Below, one piece after another: positions 12,530 through 24,655 of a stretch of 64,000 nt of DNA. This stretch comes from Unio delphinus (lineage: Eukaryota > Mollusca > Bivalvia > Unionida > Unionidae): assembly GCA_029339505.1 (NCBI GenBank), contig JAQISU010000179.1, positions 8,338,001 through 8,402,000 on the forward strand. The letters run 5' to 3'. Numbering within the stretch: position 1 is the first letter of the stretch; each line of letters starts with the position of its first letter. The position numbers and the translations under genes are program-made. Below the pieces are notes generated by a model, which worked only from the letters and a program-made list of their open reading frames with translations, had not been told where the DNA came from and made no database searches.

Positions 12530-14025
12530 ACGCTTTTTCACGTGTTTAAAAAAAATCATGATGTCATTGCTGATATGATTTTTCACGTATTTAAAAGCTA
12601 ACGATGTCATTGCTGATATGATTTTTCACGTGTTTAAAAACCCACGATGTCATTGTTGATATGCTTTTTCACGTGTTTAGAAACTCATGATGTCATTGCT
12701 AATATGATTTTTCACGTGTTTAGAAACCCATGATGTCATTGTTGATATGATTTTTCACGTGTTTAAAAACTCACGATGTCATTGTTGATATGCTTTTTCA
12801 CGTGTTTAAAGATTCATGATGTCATTGCTGATATGCTTTTTAACGTGTTTAAAAACTCACGATGTCATTGCTTATATGCTTTTTAACGTGTTTAAAAACT
12901 CATGATGTCATTGCTGATATGATTTTTCACGTGTTTAAAAACTCATGATGTCATTGCTGATATGCTTTTTAACGTGTTTAGAAACTCATGATGTCATTGC
13001 TAATATGATTTTTCACGTGTTTAAAAACTCATGATGTCATTGCTGATATGCTTTTTAACGTGTTTAAAAACTCATGATGTCATTGCTTATATGCTTTTTA
13101 ACGTGTTTAAAAACTCATGATGTCATTGCTGATATGCTTTTTAACGTGTTTAGAAACTCATGATGTCATTGCTGATATGATTTTTCACGTGTTTAGAAAC
13201 TCATGATGTCATTGCTAATATGATTTTTCACGTGTTTAGAAACCCATGATGTCATTGCTGATATGATTTTTCACGTGTTTAAAAACTCACGATGTCATTG
13301 TTGATATGCTTTTTCACGTGTTTAAAGATTCATGATGTCATTGCTGATATGCTTTTTAACGTGTTTAAAAACTCACGATGTCATTGCTTATATGCTTTTT
13401 AACGTGTTTAAAAACTCATGATGTCATTGCTGATATGATTTTTCACGTGTTTAAAAACTCATGATGTCATTGCTGATATGCTTTTTAACGTGTTTAGAAA
13501 CTCATGATGTCATTGCTAATATGATTTTTCACGTGTTTAAAAACTCATGATGTCATTGCTGATATGCTTTTTAACGTGTTTAAAAACTCATGATGTCATT
13601 GCTGATATGATTTTTCACGTGTTTAGAAACTCATGATGTCATTGCTGATATGATTTTTCACGTGTTTAGAAACTCATGATGTCATTGCTGATATGATTTT
13701 TCACGTGTTTAGAAACTCATGATGTCATTGCTGATATGCTTTTTCACGTGTTTAGAAACTCATGATGTCATTGCTGATATGCTTTTTCACGTGTTTAGAA
13801 ACTCATGATGTCATTGCTGATATGATTTTTCACGTGTTTAGAAACTCATGATGTCATTGCTGATATGATTTTTCACGTGTTTAAAAAAATCACGATGTCA
13901 TTGCTGATATGATTTTTCACGTGTTTAAAAAAATCATGATGTCATTGCTGATATGATTTTTCACGTGTTTAAAAAAATCATGATGTCAGTACCGATATGC
14001 TTTTTCACGTATTTAAAAACTTAAA
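12530..14025. repeat. 43-bp minisatellite, about 35 copies, carrying CACGTG and TGATGTCA
   Basis: The consensus monomer joins TTTTTCACGTGTTTA to AAACTCATGATGTCATTGC and TGATATG. I count about 35 monomers: 23 with CACGTG, 10 with AACGTG and two with CACGTA. A distinctive variant monomer (GATTC) occurs at 12811 and 13327, exactly 516 bp apart (12 x 43), and neighbouring variants repeat in the same order, so there is a 12-monomer higher-order repeat. CACGTG is the canonical bHLH E-box and TGATGTCA is one base from the CRE/ATF site. No ORF is present. Confidence 0.95.
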
Positions 14026-14399
14026 AAACGACTGCTATAATTTAGTCGCATATCATCAATAATTTTGATAGTGTACTTGATAGATATCTTCATAATATTT
14101 TTAACAAAGAATTTGCTCAGCACTTACTAGGTAGGACTGAGTGAACCTTGTTACGTGTTTAGACTCTAATAAACAGTAACACAGAAAAAGTGAAAAACAA
14201 CAAGTTTTGTAAAATGTAACAAAAAATATTTTCCTGGAAGTTTATTGTAAAAATTAAAACAACTTGCAGTTTTAAGAATCAAATTCATATATAATTCAAG
14301 AATAATCCAAGAATTAAATTACAAAAGTCCAGTAATGAAATATTCTGATGTGCGTGATTTGGAATTTTTAACGTAGCTTTACAAAAAATTCAGTCATAT

Positions 14400-14665
14400 C
14401 GCTACGATATCTGCAGTGTGGCAGACTATAGTGATGTCTAGCACTGGGGCATCATGCCGCAGACATGTAGCATGATCTCCTACCCAGTCTTATTATCCTG
14501 ACACCAGGTCTAACACTAATCTCTCAATGCTGAACGCCAAGCGAAGTAGCTGTTAATATCAATTTTGTAAGTCTTTGGTATGACTCGGCCGGGGCTTGAA
14601 CCCACGACATCCCGATTCCTAGACGGTCGCTTTAACTACTAGGACATTTCAGACCGCTCCGGTCT
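14400..14665 (-). repeat. tRNA-derived SINE
   Basis: On the minus strand it begins with a tRNA-like head: CTAGTAGTTAAAGCG (A box region) and GGGTTCAAGCCCC (B box), followed by GGCCGAGTCATACC and a tRNA-unrelated body that includes a GCTTGGCGTTCAGCATTGAG phrase. The tRNA head does not fold as a full tRNA. The same type of head is at 21375-21495. This architecture is common among mollusc SINEs. Confidence 0.75.
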
Positions 14666-14689
14666 GAAATGTTATAATAGATTTAAGTT

Positions 14690-15725
14690 CGAGTCTTGTT
14701 GGAAAATCAAAGATGTAAGAAGATGAAGTATGCTGAAGTCTTTTTGTATTTATCTATTGTTCCTTGTAGAATCACACGATTTAACACTCCAGTGTTGGAA
14801 ATCCGAAAAAGATTTTGATAAACTGTCTTTGTCCAAGAATTACATATGAGCACATAAAATATTTCCAGAGGTATGTAATCGTTTAAAATCCAAATGAACT
14901 AAAGAAAAGTTAACATGGATTCAAAAACTGCATCTGACAAAAATATTGTAAAAGCCCAAAAGAAACTATATTTAACTAAAACAAAGTAGATATCGTATTT
15001 TAAATTGCAGTTCTCAAAACATTCTCAAACTGCGAAATCACGAATGGGGGAAGGGGAGTAGAGTCACGGGATCGTTTATATCACGTACTCCCAACATGAC
15101 ACTGATGAGAACCAATCATTTTTACTTTAATAATAAAAAGTTGATTACTTCTTCACTAGTCCCATCTTGACCTTGACAACAACCAGTCATTTAAAATTAA
15201 AATTAAAATTAAATCTGTTTACGTGAATCAAGGTCATGATCTAGACCAACATTACCTGCTTGCCAAAGAATAATTCAGGTCAACCGATTTTCTATTGAAT
15301 AAATTTACATTACAATAACATGTAATGAAAAATAACATTTATTTAAAACTGAAAACAAACAAACAATTAAATATATAATACATCAGATATACGTAACACA
15401 CCGAAGTCTACACAAATTTTATTATCTTATCTCCTATTTTTCTGCAGGAAGCCTACATTAAGTTTTAATAGGAATGCTTGTTAGCTTTTTATATTTATGG
15501 CCAACTAAGGAAAGAACGACAAATTAATCAATTTACTCACAATCACACTGCATGGATACCTGACGGACAACTTGACTGTACAGCTTTGATTACGTCTCTG
15601 TATAACTGCTCATATGTTTTGATGTAACATCTCCGCTAGTTCTCAAATTTGATAATCGCATTGTGTATCTCATATCTCATGTTGAATCCGAGAATATAAG
15701 ATTGACCCATTTTATTGGTAGAAAA
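14690..15725. other. Non-coding stretch, nothing recognised
   Basis: AT-rich sequence with no ORF of note and no repeat of length on either strand. There is only a short triple AAATTA reiteration near 15190-15215. Confidence 0.5.
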
Positions 15726-15728
15726 AAA

Positions 15729-15744
15729 CGCTATTAGAATTGTA

Positions 15745-15824
<80 letters not shown>

Positions 15825-15829
15825 TATAA

Positions 15830-15881
<52 letters not shown>

Positions 15882-15920
15882 TACAATTCTAATATCGTTT
15901 TATATATATATATATGAATA
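15729..15920. repeat. (TA)n tract inside an inverted repeat
   Basis: The left arm CGCTATTAGAATTGTATTCA (15729-15748) is the reverse complement, with one mismatch, of the right arm ending TGAATACAATTCTAATATCG (15877-15896). A partial copy of the right arm, TGAATATAATTCTAATAT, sits at 15821-15838. The interior is TA dinucleotides. This can fold into a long hairpin. The long plus-strand ORF running through it is a product of the repeat. Confidence 0.85.
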
Positions 15921-16611
15921 CGTAATTTCTATGTGTGATTGTATGATTATATGTAAGTGTTTGTTATTTATATATCTAATATTTATATATGTAATTGTAT
16001 GTCTTGTCCTTATCATCTTCGTAGCTGTATCAATTATCTATGTTATTAATTCCATTAAGGATGAAATAAAGATGGAATACATACCGTTCCCCCATTTTAT
16101 GGCAACGGTTGTCATATCTGAAAGTGTATTTAATTTCCCACTGAAATCCACTCTGGGGTTTACAAAAGATATTTACATGCTTGTCATTTAGAAATAAAAT
16201 CAAAATTTTGCATTTAAATTTAAATTAAATATCCGTACATTTGTGGTTTTGATACAGCGCTGTTCATCTCTACAGCACGCGCGGTACTAATTCAAAGAAA
16301 TTCACATTTATGTACAAATAGTGACATACAGAAAGCCACAGACAAAGAGTAGCAGACTGAAATTCACAGAACATAAAGTCACCGTTTGAATTTTCACTAC
16401 TGTTAGTTTTATGTAAGATAAAAAGTCTTAGGACATAAAGTCATACTTTCAAGTTTATAAGGTTGATGGTATTTATATATATACACGACTTAATTAATTG
16501 CACCTTCTTTTCTTAAGGTAGGAACATAACACAAAAATTTGAAACCAAAACGAGAGCATACATGGCAAGAATAAAATCATCACCTTATTGCAATTGCCAT
16601 TGAAGTAGTAT

Positions 16612-16748
16612 CCAGTTGTTTCTTTATACCAACCCACTAGAAGACAAACCCCTATCTGAAACTAATATATATCGTTCAGTTGTTTCTTTTTAAACCACCC
16701 CACTAGCAGACAAAACACGATCTAAAACTATATATATCACTCAGTTGA
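16612..16748. repeat. Two-copy tandem repeat, about 67 bp
   Basis: CAGTTGTTTCTTTATACCA ... CCACTAGAAGACAAA ... ATCTGAAACTA ... ATATATATC is followed at once by a second copy with about 15% difference. The surrounding 15921-17000 is otherwise featureless. Confidence 0.7.
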
Positions 16749-17000
16749 TGAGTAAAAATAAAAACTGACAACGGTTATACAACAACCAAATATTTTATAA
16801 TACCATTAATTAACCAATAATTACCTAATTAATTTAAAGAAATAGTTTTATTTGCAATTTTGATAATCATGTGACCAACCGGACTAAATAATTGCAAAAC
16901 ATTGTAAATTTGCATGAAAACGTTTTACGGAAAATATCTGAGCAAAACCATGTCACTATGATTTCTGTCAAGACATTCAGCAATGTAGTTAAACCATGCC

Positions 17001-17435
17001 TTGAATGCGATAAAAGTGTTCTATGAAGAAATCAGGTGCGTGAGAGTTTACAGTTCAGTCAAAGAGTACTGCAAAGTTTTGAATTTTATTATCACAGGAG
17101 AAAAGCCAGGAAACAAACCATCACAGATCAACAGTAAGGTAAATATTTACATAATTTTACAAGTTCATAAGATCGACATCCACACATCCAGGAAAGCACA
17201 TTTAAAGGTACATCTAAGCGCCTGGATTTATTCCACTGCGAATTTTTTGTGAATGTTAAAGGTCACTGACAACAGATTCTTCATGTTCGCCATTGCGTCA
17301 TGTTTGCATCCGTCTCAGACTCATACCGGTCGACCCCGTACATATGATCGATACCGGAGTGAAATAAAGACTGGAAATCTCACGTTTCCAATGGGAGCCA
17401 CGTCTGCAAACATACAAAATAATAGAGGAGCATAA
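17001..17435 (+). other. Two short open frames, unidentified
   Basis: ORFs of 83 and 60 codons lie end to end in the same strand. The first contains KEYCKVLNF followed by ITGEKPGNKPS and could be an exon (AGTAAGGTAA near 17132 resembles a donor), but nothing in it matches a family I know. They may belong to the same decayed element as the polymerase-like ORF just downstream. Confidence 0.2.
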
Positions 17436-17687
17436 TCTTAATATATACCTAAGTATATTCTTGTATGAGCAAGAGTTTACCCAGTTTTATATCGGATCAT
17501 GTGGTATATTCGTCTACTATACGGACCGAGTTCAATCTGCTTATGCTGGAAAAATAAATTGATTCTGATCTGAAAAATACCAAATTCAGCAAAAATAATT
17601 ATGATTAAAAAAACTACCTTAATACCAATAAACCAGTCTGTCTGAATAAAAAACAAATCCGCCCTTTCTGGTCAACAGAGTAAGGAT

Positions 17688-17930
17688 ATGGAGAAATCAT
17701 TCTCATGTCTGCGGTGGATGCAACCATTCGCCACGCAAATCGCATTTGGCAACCACGCTGAGTACCATGCCTCTATTTGTGATCGAATTCGGCGAGTTAC
17801 TATGCTTAGGCATGGTAAAAACGCCATCAAACAGGTCAAAGACCAACATCGTATTGAAGTTCCGCATGCTATTTATGCGGACTTCTTGAAACTTAATAGC
17901 CGTGTTATACGAATGTACATGACTTTATGA
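17688..17930 (+). pseudogene. Fragment resembling N-terminal part of protein-primed family-B DNA polymerase (Polinton/virus type)
   Basis: An 80-codon ORF with a degenerate C-x2-x-type finger near its start (SFSCLRWMQPF), a central QHRIEVPHAIYADF and flanking basic residues. In Polinton/Maverick and related viral polymerases the IYADFE motif is Exo I of the 3'-5' exonuclease, preceded by a Cys-rich finger and a run like RVTM..GKN. Here the catalytic Glu is replaced by Leu, the finger has lost Cys residues and the frame stops within 20 codons, so this is a relic. The match is from memory of the family's motifs and is moderate. It lies about 2 kb before the first array unit, which carries capsid-like relics in its later copies. 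Confidence 0.45.
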
Positions 17931-19639
17931 GTGTATGTCTTGACCAGGGCTCGATATGACTGATTGTGACATCACCATACGCTCATAAAAGCGACACGCT
18001 GGTAGGGATCAATGTAATACCTTTATGCGAAAAGTAACAAGTTGGTCATGGTTTAAGCCATCCCCCCTCCCAATCCCGAAAAAATGAAATGACGTCTCTT
18101 TATGTAGGTCGATATAACAGACTCATAGCTGAAAGCGCGCAGGCTAGTGAAAACTAGTTATCCACTGTTGCCTTCTCTGTTGATTGCATGCATATATATA
18201 TTTCTCACAGAATTATTGTAACAGAATTGTTACCGAGTGGATGGTGGATTAAATGAACAACACCAACACAATGTGAAAGATAATATAAATTTATGAAATA
18301 AATTATTAATGAAAAATAATGATGTATCAACACAATAACTCATGCATTCACCCACAATCACGCTACATAACTATTCACAATTCAAAAATAAATTAAATAT
18401 TAATACAAAATAAACACAGATACAAGGAATCTCCTGGACTATACACAGATCCAAGAAACCTTTACAAAAGTTATATTAACGCAAGTATAAATTGCGATAA
18501 TAAAAATACAAACATCAAACTATACTATCGCACGTATGGATTGCGACAACTAGCACGAACATATACATATATTTAATCAAGTTGCTAACTTTTATTGAGA
18601 TTCATGTAATCCCTTGAAATACTACTGTGATTTGAAGTAACTATGTAAATATAACAATGTATTCAATTGTACTACAATTGCAACACACATATGTGTCTTC
18701 ACCCTGTATAACCGTACGATTCACCAACTGTTGAATCGCCGCCAAGCTTTTCCGAATACCTAGGGTTGACTCAATACTTTTATCGGTCACTTGCCCTTCA
18801 CGGATCCACCACAGTTATACGTACAGACAGCATACAGCATCTACTAGAACCAACGGTCCCAAATACCTAGATGCCACCCCGGATGTTTACACCTCTAGAC
18901 AGTTCCGACACTCGGACATTTAAACTTCTAGATTTCCGGATATTTACACATCTCGACAGATGTAGACGGACAGACAATCCGACAGACAGCCAGCCAGATA
19001 CCTCAATTCGATCGCACAATTAAACAGCACAATCACGGCACAATCAATCACATTCAGCTACAATTCAGAGACATTCAGAGACGTTCAGAGACGTTCAGCT
19101 ACAATTTAGCTACAATAAAGAAACCAGACTAATAATAGTTGTCTCTAAAAATAATCTAAACCTTAGATTACGCTATTGCATTTAAAGTCTAAAAGTAACT
19201 AGTAATTCCAAATATTCCACGTTTAAATCTGCATTGTAATAAAGACATCATTACATGAAATGATAAACTGAATAAAATTCACAATAAAACGAAATATAAA
19301 TTTAACACTCACCCCTTTGGCTGGAGAAAGAATGACGAGCTATTTTTCCTGTGATAAGATACTTTTGGTCACGTAATATTATCAGAAATATTCTGCCTTA
19401 TATATCCTCAAAAAGGTGAGCGGAATTCACGGCAAAATTCCCGTGCACCCCGTGATTCTAATGTTCCTGACTTCAAGTGATTCGTAGTCAGGCACAAGCA
19501 AATCGTTACACGTCATTTACCTTGGAAAAAAACACTTATTCACCCCAGGTAACGTATGTACGACGAAACAAAAAAAAAATGGTGAAATTAGTTTGTTATT
19601 CAAGAAAGAAAAAAAATTCAATTTTCGCTTAATTCTGTG
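17931..19639. other. Non-coding stretch with short internal reiterations
   Basis: No ORF is supportable. Short reiterations occur at 18960-19005 (GACAGACA/CAGCCAGCC type) and 19040-19125 (ATTCAGAGAC and TTCAGCTACAAT units). A TGTAAC at 18217 and a GTTACA at 19504 could be ends of an LTR-like element, but no target duplication is seen. Confidence 0.45.
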
Positions 19640-20263
19640 ACAATTATCAAGTAAATAATATCTATGCAGACATATAATGCAGTCGCTGAGGAATGCAGAT
19701 GAGAAGGAACTCAGCTTAGTATCAAATTTATTAGTATGAATTTAGAATTAAGTATTCTTCTAAAGTATTTATATACATGTTCGAATTTTTTTTGGTGTGC
19801 ATTCATTATCACTGAACATGATAAATGTGACATTAAAGTGAACAAAGGGTACATTGGATAACAAAAAAATTCAGCAAAAAATTAAACGTGAATTTGGACG
19901 AAAAATCAATTCCTCATTAATTATTTTGACAAATTAACCAGTGAACTAGTTGACCCTTCTTTGCGGGTCATGTTAATTGTCGTCTATCTTGTTCTTATAA
20001 AATATGTTACAAGATAAATAAAAAATATATTAAAACTAAATGTTTCACTTATAAGCCATAAACAATTTTAAACGGTACACTTTAAGCAATTGTAAGATTA
20101 GACTAAGAATCAGATAAAATGTGAATAACACCATCTGGATGTAGGATCTCCTACAGGCATCTGATGTACAATAGTTGATCTTAATTGGTCACATCAATAC
20201 AAAATGTTTCAACTTGTTTCCAGATCTGAATAGTGGACTGTGATTGCTAAGGGTAAAGCTCCT

Positions 20264-21283
20264 TCAATGTTCACCTGTCACAGGAAGCACCAGAACAAGG
20301 ACCGACTTTTCCTCTATTTTACAACCAAAAAGAGTTCTGCCATCGTCCAGCTGCTTGCCATTAAAGAAGAGACGCTGCTGGTCAGGTGAAATGCCTTCTT
20401 TGTCATGGATCTTGGCCTTCAGATTCTCAATGGTGTCAACTGGTTTCACTTGCAGGGCGATGGTCTCCCTCGTCCAAATATTCACAAAGATGTGAATGAA
20501 ATCTACTTGACGGAGTATCAGGTGCAGAGTGCAGTCTTTCTGCATGATGTAGTCGCGGAGGCTTTTGCCATTTTCGAGAAACGTGCCACAGATAATTCGA
20601 CGTTGATCGTCACGCGGGAAGCTTTTAATATCCTCGATCTTGGCCTTTACATTCGCGATGGTGTCAGATGGCTTCACTTGTAATATGACAGTCTTCCTTG
20701 TCTGCGTTTTCATAATGATGTGCATTGCACGCATATGACTGACTATCAGCCTGATGGAAGACTGATTGCGAATGTTATAGTCCAAAAGGCTTCTGCCATC
20801 ATGTAGCAGATAGCCAGCGAAGATCAGACGCTGCTTGTAAGGTAGGATGCCTACCTTTTCAAGGATCATGGCCTTTATATACTCAATGGTATCAGATTGC
20901 TCCATTTGTAGGGTGACAGTCTTCCTTGTCTCAGTTTTCACAAAGATCCGCATATGACATTTCAGATGGAGAAACACATAAATCGTGGACTCTTTCAAAA
21001 TTTTATAGTCAGAAAGGGTTCTGCCATCATACAGCAATCTTTTAGCGAAGACCTGTTCTTGCTTGTAAGGTAGTATGCCTTCTCTGTCATGAATCTTGGC
21101 CTTTACATTCTTAATGGTGTCAAATGGATCCACTTCCAGTGTGTTCATATTACCTGTCGGAGTCTGCACAAAGATCTGAATACTACATATTTCCAGAATG
21201 AGAGTGGATTGTTGCTGGATATTGTGGTCAGCTAGGGTTTTGTCATCGTCCAGCTGGTTTCCAGCAAAGGTCAGGCAAAGAGT
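20264..21283 (-). CDS. Poly-ubiquitin-like protein, copy 0 (5'-truncated)
   Basis: An open frame encodes the C-terminal half of one ubiquitin-like repeat followed by four full repeats of about 76 residues. The repeats start [27 protein letters not shown] and IHIFVNIWT, and each contains the ubiquitin signature DTI..(L/V)KAKI...GI.P..Q. No repeat ends in LRLRGG: the ends read HLKCH, VSHMRA, LRQVDF and PVTGEH, so deubiquitinases could not process or conjugate them as ubiquitin. Residues at the I44 patch and K48/K63 positions vary. The frame is open for about 340 codons but has no ATG at its start; the upstream half of repeat 1 is deleted at about 21283, where the sequence jumps to the region that lies beyond the gene in unit B. 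It is more diverged than copies A and B. It may be a pseudogene whose frame happens to be intact, or part of a protein starting at an internal Met. Confidence 0.75.
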   Translation of the reverse strand, partial: TLCLTFAGNQLDDDKTLADHNIQQQSTLILEICSIQIFVQTPTGNMNTLEVDPFDTIKNVKAKIHDREGILPYKQEQVFAKRLLYDGRTLSDYKILKESTIYVFLHLKCHMRIFVKTETRKTVTLQMEQSDTIEYIKAMILEKVGILPYKQRLIFAGYLLHDGRSLLDYNIRNQSSIRLIVSHMRAMHIIMKTQTRKTVILQVKPSDTIANVKAKIEDIKSFPRDDQRRIICGTFLENGKSLRDYIMQKDCTLHLILRQVDFIHIFVNIWTRETIALQVKPVDTIENLKAKIHDKEGISPDQQRLFFNGKQLDDGRTLFGCKIEEKSVLVLVLPVTGEH

Positions 21284-21374
21284 AATAGTCCCTCAAAGAG
21301 ATTGATACTCTACTGTCCATAATGAATTACTAGGACTTTAAGACAAGACCATTTCTTATTTTTTCAAATGCAGA

Positions 21375-21495
21375 GTGTCGAAATCAGCTGTTGTACCATT
21401 TATGGAAGTCTTCGATATGACTCGGCCGTGGTTCGAACCCACGGCCTCGATTCCAAGTCGGACACTTTAACCACTAGGCCGTCAGAACGGTTGTC
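21375..21495 (-). repeat. tRNA-derived SINE inserted in unit 0
   Basis: On the minus strand GGCCTAGTGGTTAAAGTGTC (A box) and GTGGGTTCGAACCACGG (B box) form a clear tRNA-like head followed by CCGAGTCATATCG. The corresponding place in unit B (about 50165-50290) lacks it, so it arrived after units 0 and B separated. It is the same family as the SINE at 14400-14665. Confidence 0.8.
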
Positions 21496-22989
21496 AAACA
21501 GGGAACTATGTGTAATCTCACTGGCGTTAAGATCAGATCAGCGCTGTGTTTTTTTTAATTAACTAGATACAGTTTGTACGCTTTTGGTGGTAAAACAATT
21601 ATCAATACAACCTTCCATGTAGAATAATTTGTGACAGTCTTGCTGGATGTCTGTGGGGCTTGATTTTCGTATAGGACCAATTGGACACCACAAGTTATTC
21701 GGCAAACATTATGTCAATGACGTATGACAATCATACATATCATACAGAATTATAGATGTCATGTTTACTCAGGATCAACTAAATCTTATCCTTCTCATGT
21801 TCTTATTTAAAACTCAGAACTGTGGTCAATAGTGATTGGATATTACAGCGGTGTTTCTTGTCAAATGTGATTGCCATCACTCTCAATACAGTTCTAACCA
21901 GAGATTATATATCTGAGTTGTGTTTCGGGTAAAAGCCATTGAAAACATGTGGCAATGCTGAAGACGAGTAGGCGACATATGACGTTGAAATTATAAATCA
22001 ACAATTAATGTTATTTTTAAAATATATCTAGTGTTTTACGTCTTCAAAATCCAAAAATGGCATGTGTGTGGGCCACTGCACGAGTTAAATTTTGAAAACA
22101 CATAATAAACTCAATGTAAATAAATCATCCCAAGTGGCAAAAGTACCTTAGAATGGTCTTATGACATGTTTTGATACCAAATATGAATTATCTTAGTATA
22201 TAAGCGACGACATACATAACTTACATGCACCCTCCTTGGACTCCTGATTCGCGATCTCAGCTTACTATTCCCGTTTATACATGCACTCAGATATAATCTT
22301 ACTCTCGTTTTTCTTCTTATATAAATTTCTATTCATCAAACAGTTGTTGAGTTTATTATGTTGCGATAAACTGAAGTTATCGGTTTCATAATATAACAAT
22401 TTGCAGGCTGAGAGAAAAACAGTTACTCTCACTTTAAGTTACAGCACCTTACAGAGGGAAACAGCGTATGTGACTATATAAAACATTCCTTCATCAATTG
22501 GAAAACATAGTTAGATTCAAAGGGAAGTTTATATTTGCTAATCACTCAAATTAACTTTAGGAATCCTGTTTCATAGAATAATTACATATTTTTCAGCTGA
22601 AGTCGACTCCGTTTAAATTGTTTAGTAAAATAACAAATGCAGAGTAAAGTAGTTGTGCCCATCAGGCACTAGATTACCTATTTATATGCAAGGGTCGCGT
22701 TTAGGATTGGCTTTGTGATATTTGTAATCATACAGGCCTATATTCTAAATTTGACCAAAATTTGTTTAGAAATATAGATCGGGAGGAACTAGCAACGCCA
22801 ATCAGAAACAAGATCACAAATACATACATACATCCAGCTCATTTGTGAAATACAGGTAGTTACCTTTTTTAAGCTCAGCCTCAGTGAGATCTGATTTTCA
22901 AATTGTTCTCAAAATCTGGTCAATTATGTATTCTCGAAATCAATTATTCCCAAGTGAATTTTAAAAAAAATAATTATGCAGTAGTGGTT

Positions 22990-23080
22990 GTATGTATGTA
23001 TGTATGTATGTATGTATGTATGTATGTATGTATGTATGTATGTATGTATGTATGTATGTATGTATGTATGTATGTATGTA
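22990..23080. repeat. (TATG)n microsatellite
   Basis: About 22 uninterrupted tetranucleotide units between unit 0 and unit A. Confidence 0.95.
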
Positions 23081-23274
23081 GTGGTTTACAATGAGAATAA
23101 ATTATAGACTAGTAAATAAATTAGGAGTCCCGAGAATATTTTGAGAAATAAAAAAATAAAAAAATATACTAGTTAGTTAGAGAGGGAAGAACTATGGAAA
23201 ATAAATAAAGAAATAAAGAGGAAACATAAATTGATAACGAAAAATATATTGGAAAAAACGAAAAAATGTCAATA

Positions 23275-23520
23275 GAACATGTGGATGCCAAATACATGCT
23301 GGAGACGGTGAAGTAATATATCATGGTCTATTGTGTCAAATACTGCAGACAAATCAAGGTCGTTGAGGACTTTAATCTTTCCTCCATCAAAATCAGTGAG
23401 AATGTCACTAACTACTTTTAGAAGAGTAGTTTCAGTACTGTGTCAAGAGCGATATGCAGACTGTACATTGCTAAAAAGACTTTGAATTCAAATGAGGTAC
23501 AAGTTGGGTTAGAACAACGT
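23275..23520 (-). pseudogene. CR1-like LINE RT fragment at the left edge of unit A
   Basis: Near-identical to 39072-39310 in unit B, where it is part of a longer minus-strand RT relic. Here only about 245 bp remain, covering the part of RT with the FDTI/DHDI-type motif. It is fused to a plus-strand LINE 3' end at about 23530. Confidence 0.7.
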
Positions 23521-23529
23521 TTTCCAAGA

Positions 23530-24655
23530 TATTTTTTATAAAAGAAAAGACAAAAGAAAGGAACAGAGACTTGATATTACACAAGAGGTAAAGAAAATAA
23601 GAAAGTATAAACACCAAAGTACTTTGTAATTCGATGGTGGTTATAATAAAAATGTTCTGTATCAGGTCACATATTACAAAGTAGAAACGATGAAGGCACG
23701 TGGGCGAATAATTGTAATTGGGAGACACTAATTAGAATTAGGATTCAAATATGAGAAAGTTGTAAAGAAGGGGTAGGGGGGATAGGGAACCTCAAGGGGG
23801 AAGTACGGGATTGGAGGGACACTAATCATAATCACTACAAAAATATATACACTAGGTAAAAGAGTATAGTTCATATTATTTTTTATTCAAGGGTCTCTTA
23901 TTTTGCTATGCCGTGCACCCTTTAAAATAAAACCTTGAGGAGAAATATACTTTTTCAAAATGTTTTGGAAAAGTTAACAAATAATTAATTAGAAGCGAAA
24001 TTACTCGAGTTGGTAAATATACAGACAAAATAAAGAGAGTATGACCCCCACTAGAGCACAAAGGACCATATATATCATCCAGGATTCGAGGAACGACACA
24101 TAATAATAATACAGCTATGAAACATTAGGTGAATCTTGTTTGGTATAAATAAAGAGCACCGTTCTTTCGCCAAATTTGAAAATAAAATAGGGAAAAATAT
24201 ACGTTGAAAAAGAGACATTGATCTGAATTCAGGATTTAAAAAAATGGAGAGAATTTGACAGAATGAGACTATATCTACACGAAAACGAAATATATAGCCC
24301 ACATACAATATAGCACATACATGTAACACGTATGGGATATAGTCGCCCTCTAGTCAAGGTCGACAATGGAAAACAGAGAGGGATTTCGAAATGTGGAAGA
24401 AACCCTTTCAGAAAAACAACCCTATAGAAAACACTAGAGAACAAATTACCCCATATACAAATTATCGAAATAATTTGTTTTACCAAATTCTTGGGAAATA
24501 ATAAAATAAAATGATACAAACAACACATCAAAGGAGGAAACACGAACACATAAAAACACCTTTTAATCCTTTTGGTTAAGTGTGTGTGTGTGTGTGTAGA
24601 TGGGGCGGGGGGGGGGGGGGGCGCATCTGTCTGGTCTCCCGTCCACAAAAAAAAT
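23530..24655 (+). mobile_element. L1/Tx1-like LINE 3' end, degenerate
   Basis: The first 200 bp encode a C-terminal ORF2 tail resembling that of the LINE in unit C (an aspartate-rich LDG/IDGG motif followed by a VTYYKVETMKARG-type stretch), ending in a stop near 23731. A long 3' UTR follows. It ends in a (GT)n/poly(G) patch and CATCTGTCTGGT...CCACAAAAAAAA at about 24624-24652, the same 3' terminus found at about 40230-40262 and 57292-57324. This shared terminus defines one LINE subfamily. Minus-strand ORFs across it are chance. Confidence 0.65.

Larger units (their letters stand above)
19640..22790. repeat. Array unit 0: older, partial copy of the tandem segment
   Basis: From AAGTAAATAATATCTATGCA (19651) onward the sequence parallels 48113-51010 in unit B: an AT-rich leader, the poly-ubiquitin-like gene, then the stretch from GTCCCTCAAAGAGA (21288; 50089 in B) to the ACAGGCCTATATTCTAAAT region (about 22730; 50980 in B). 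Divergence is clearly higher than between A and B. A SINE at 21375-21495 and a deletion removing the start of the first ubiquitin-like repeat are specific to unit 0. Confidence 0.85.

Noticed and set aside
15715..16191. 158-codon ORF
   Set aside because: Its first 55 codons are a TA dinucleotide repeat read as IYIYIY; the rest lacks any motif and is a chance extension.
18217..19509. Possible solo LTR with TGTAAC ... GTTACA ends
   Set aside because: No target-site duplication, no primer binding site or polypurine tract, and no second copy in the window.
21420..21485. Functional tRNA gene
   Set aside because: A and B boxes are present but the acceptor stem does not close and a SINE body follows; better called a SINE.
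24229..24648. 139-codon minus-strand ORF
   Set aside because: It is antisense to the LINE 3' UTR; the proline and histidine runs come from poly(G) and (GT)n.
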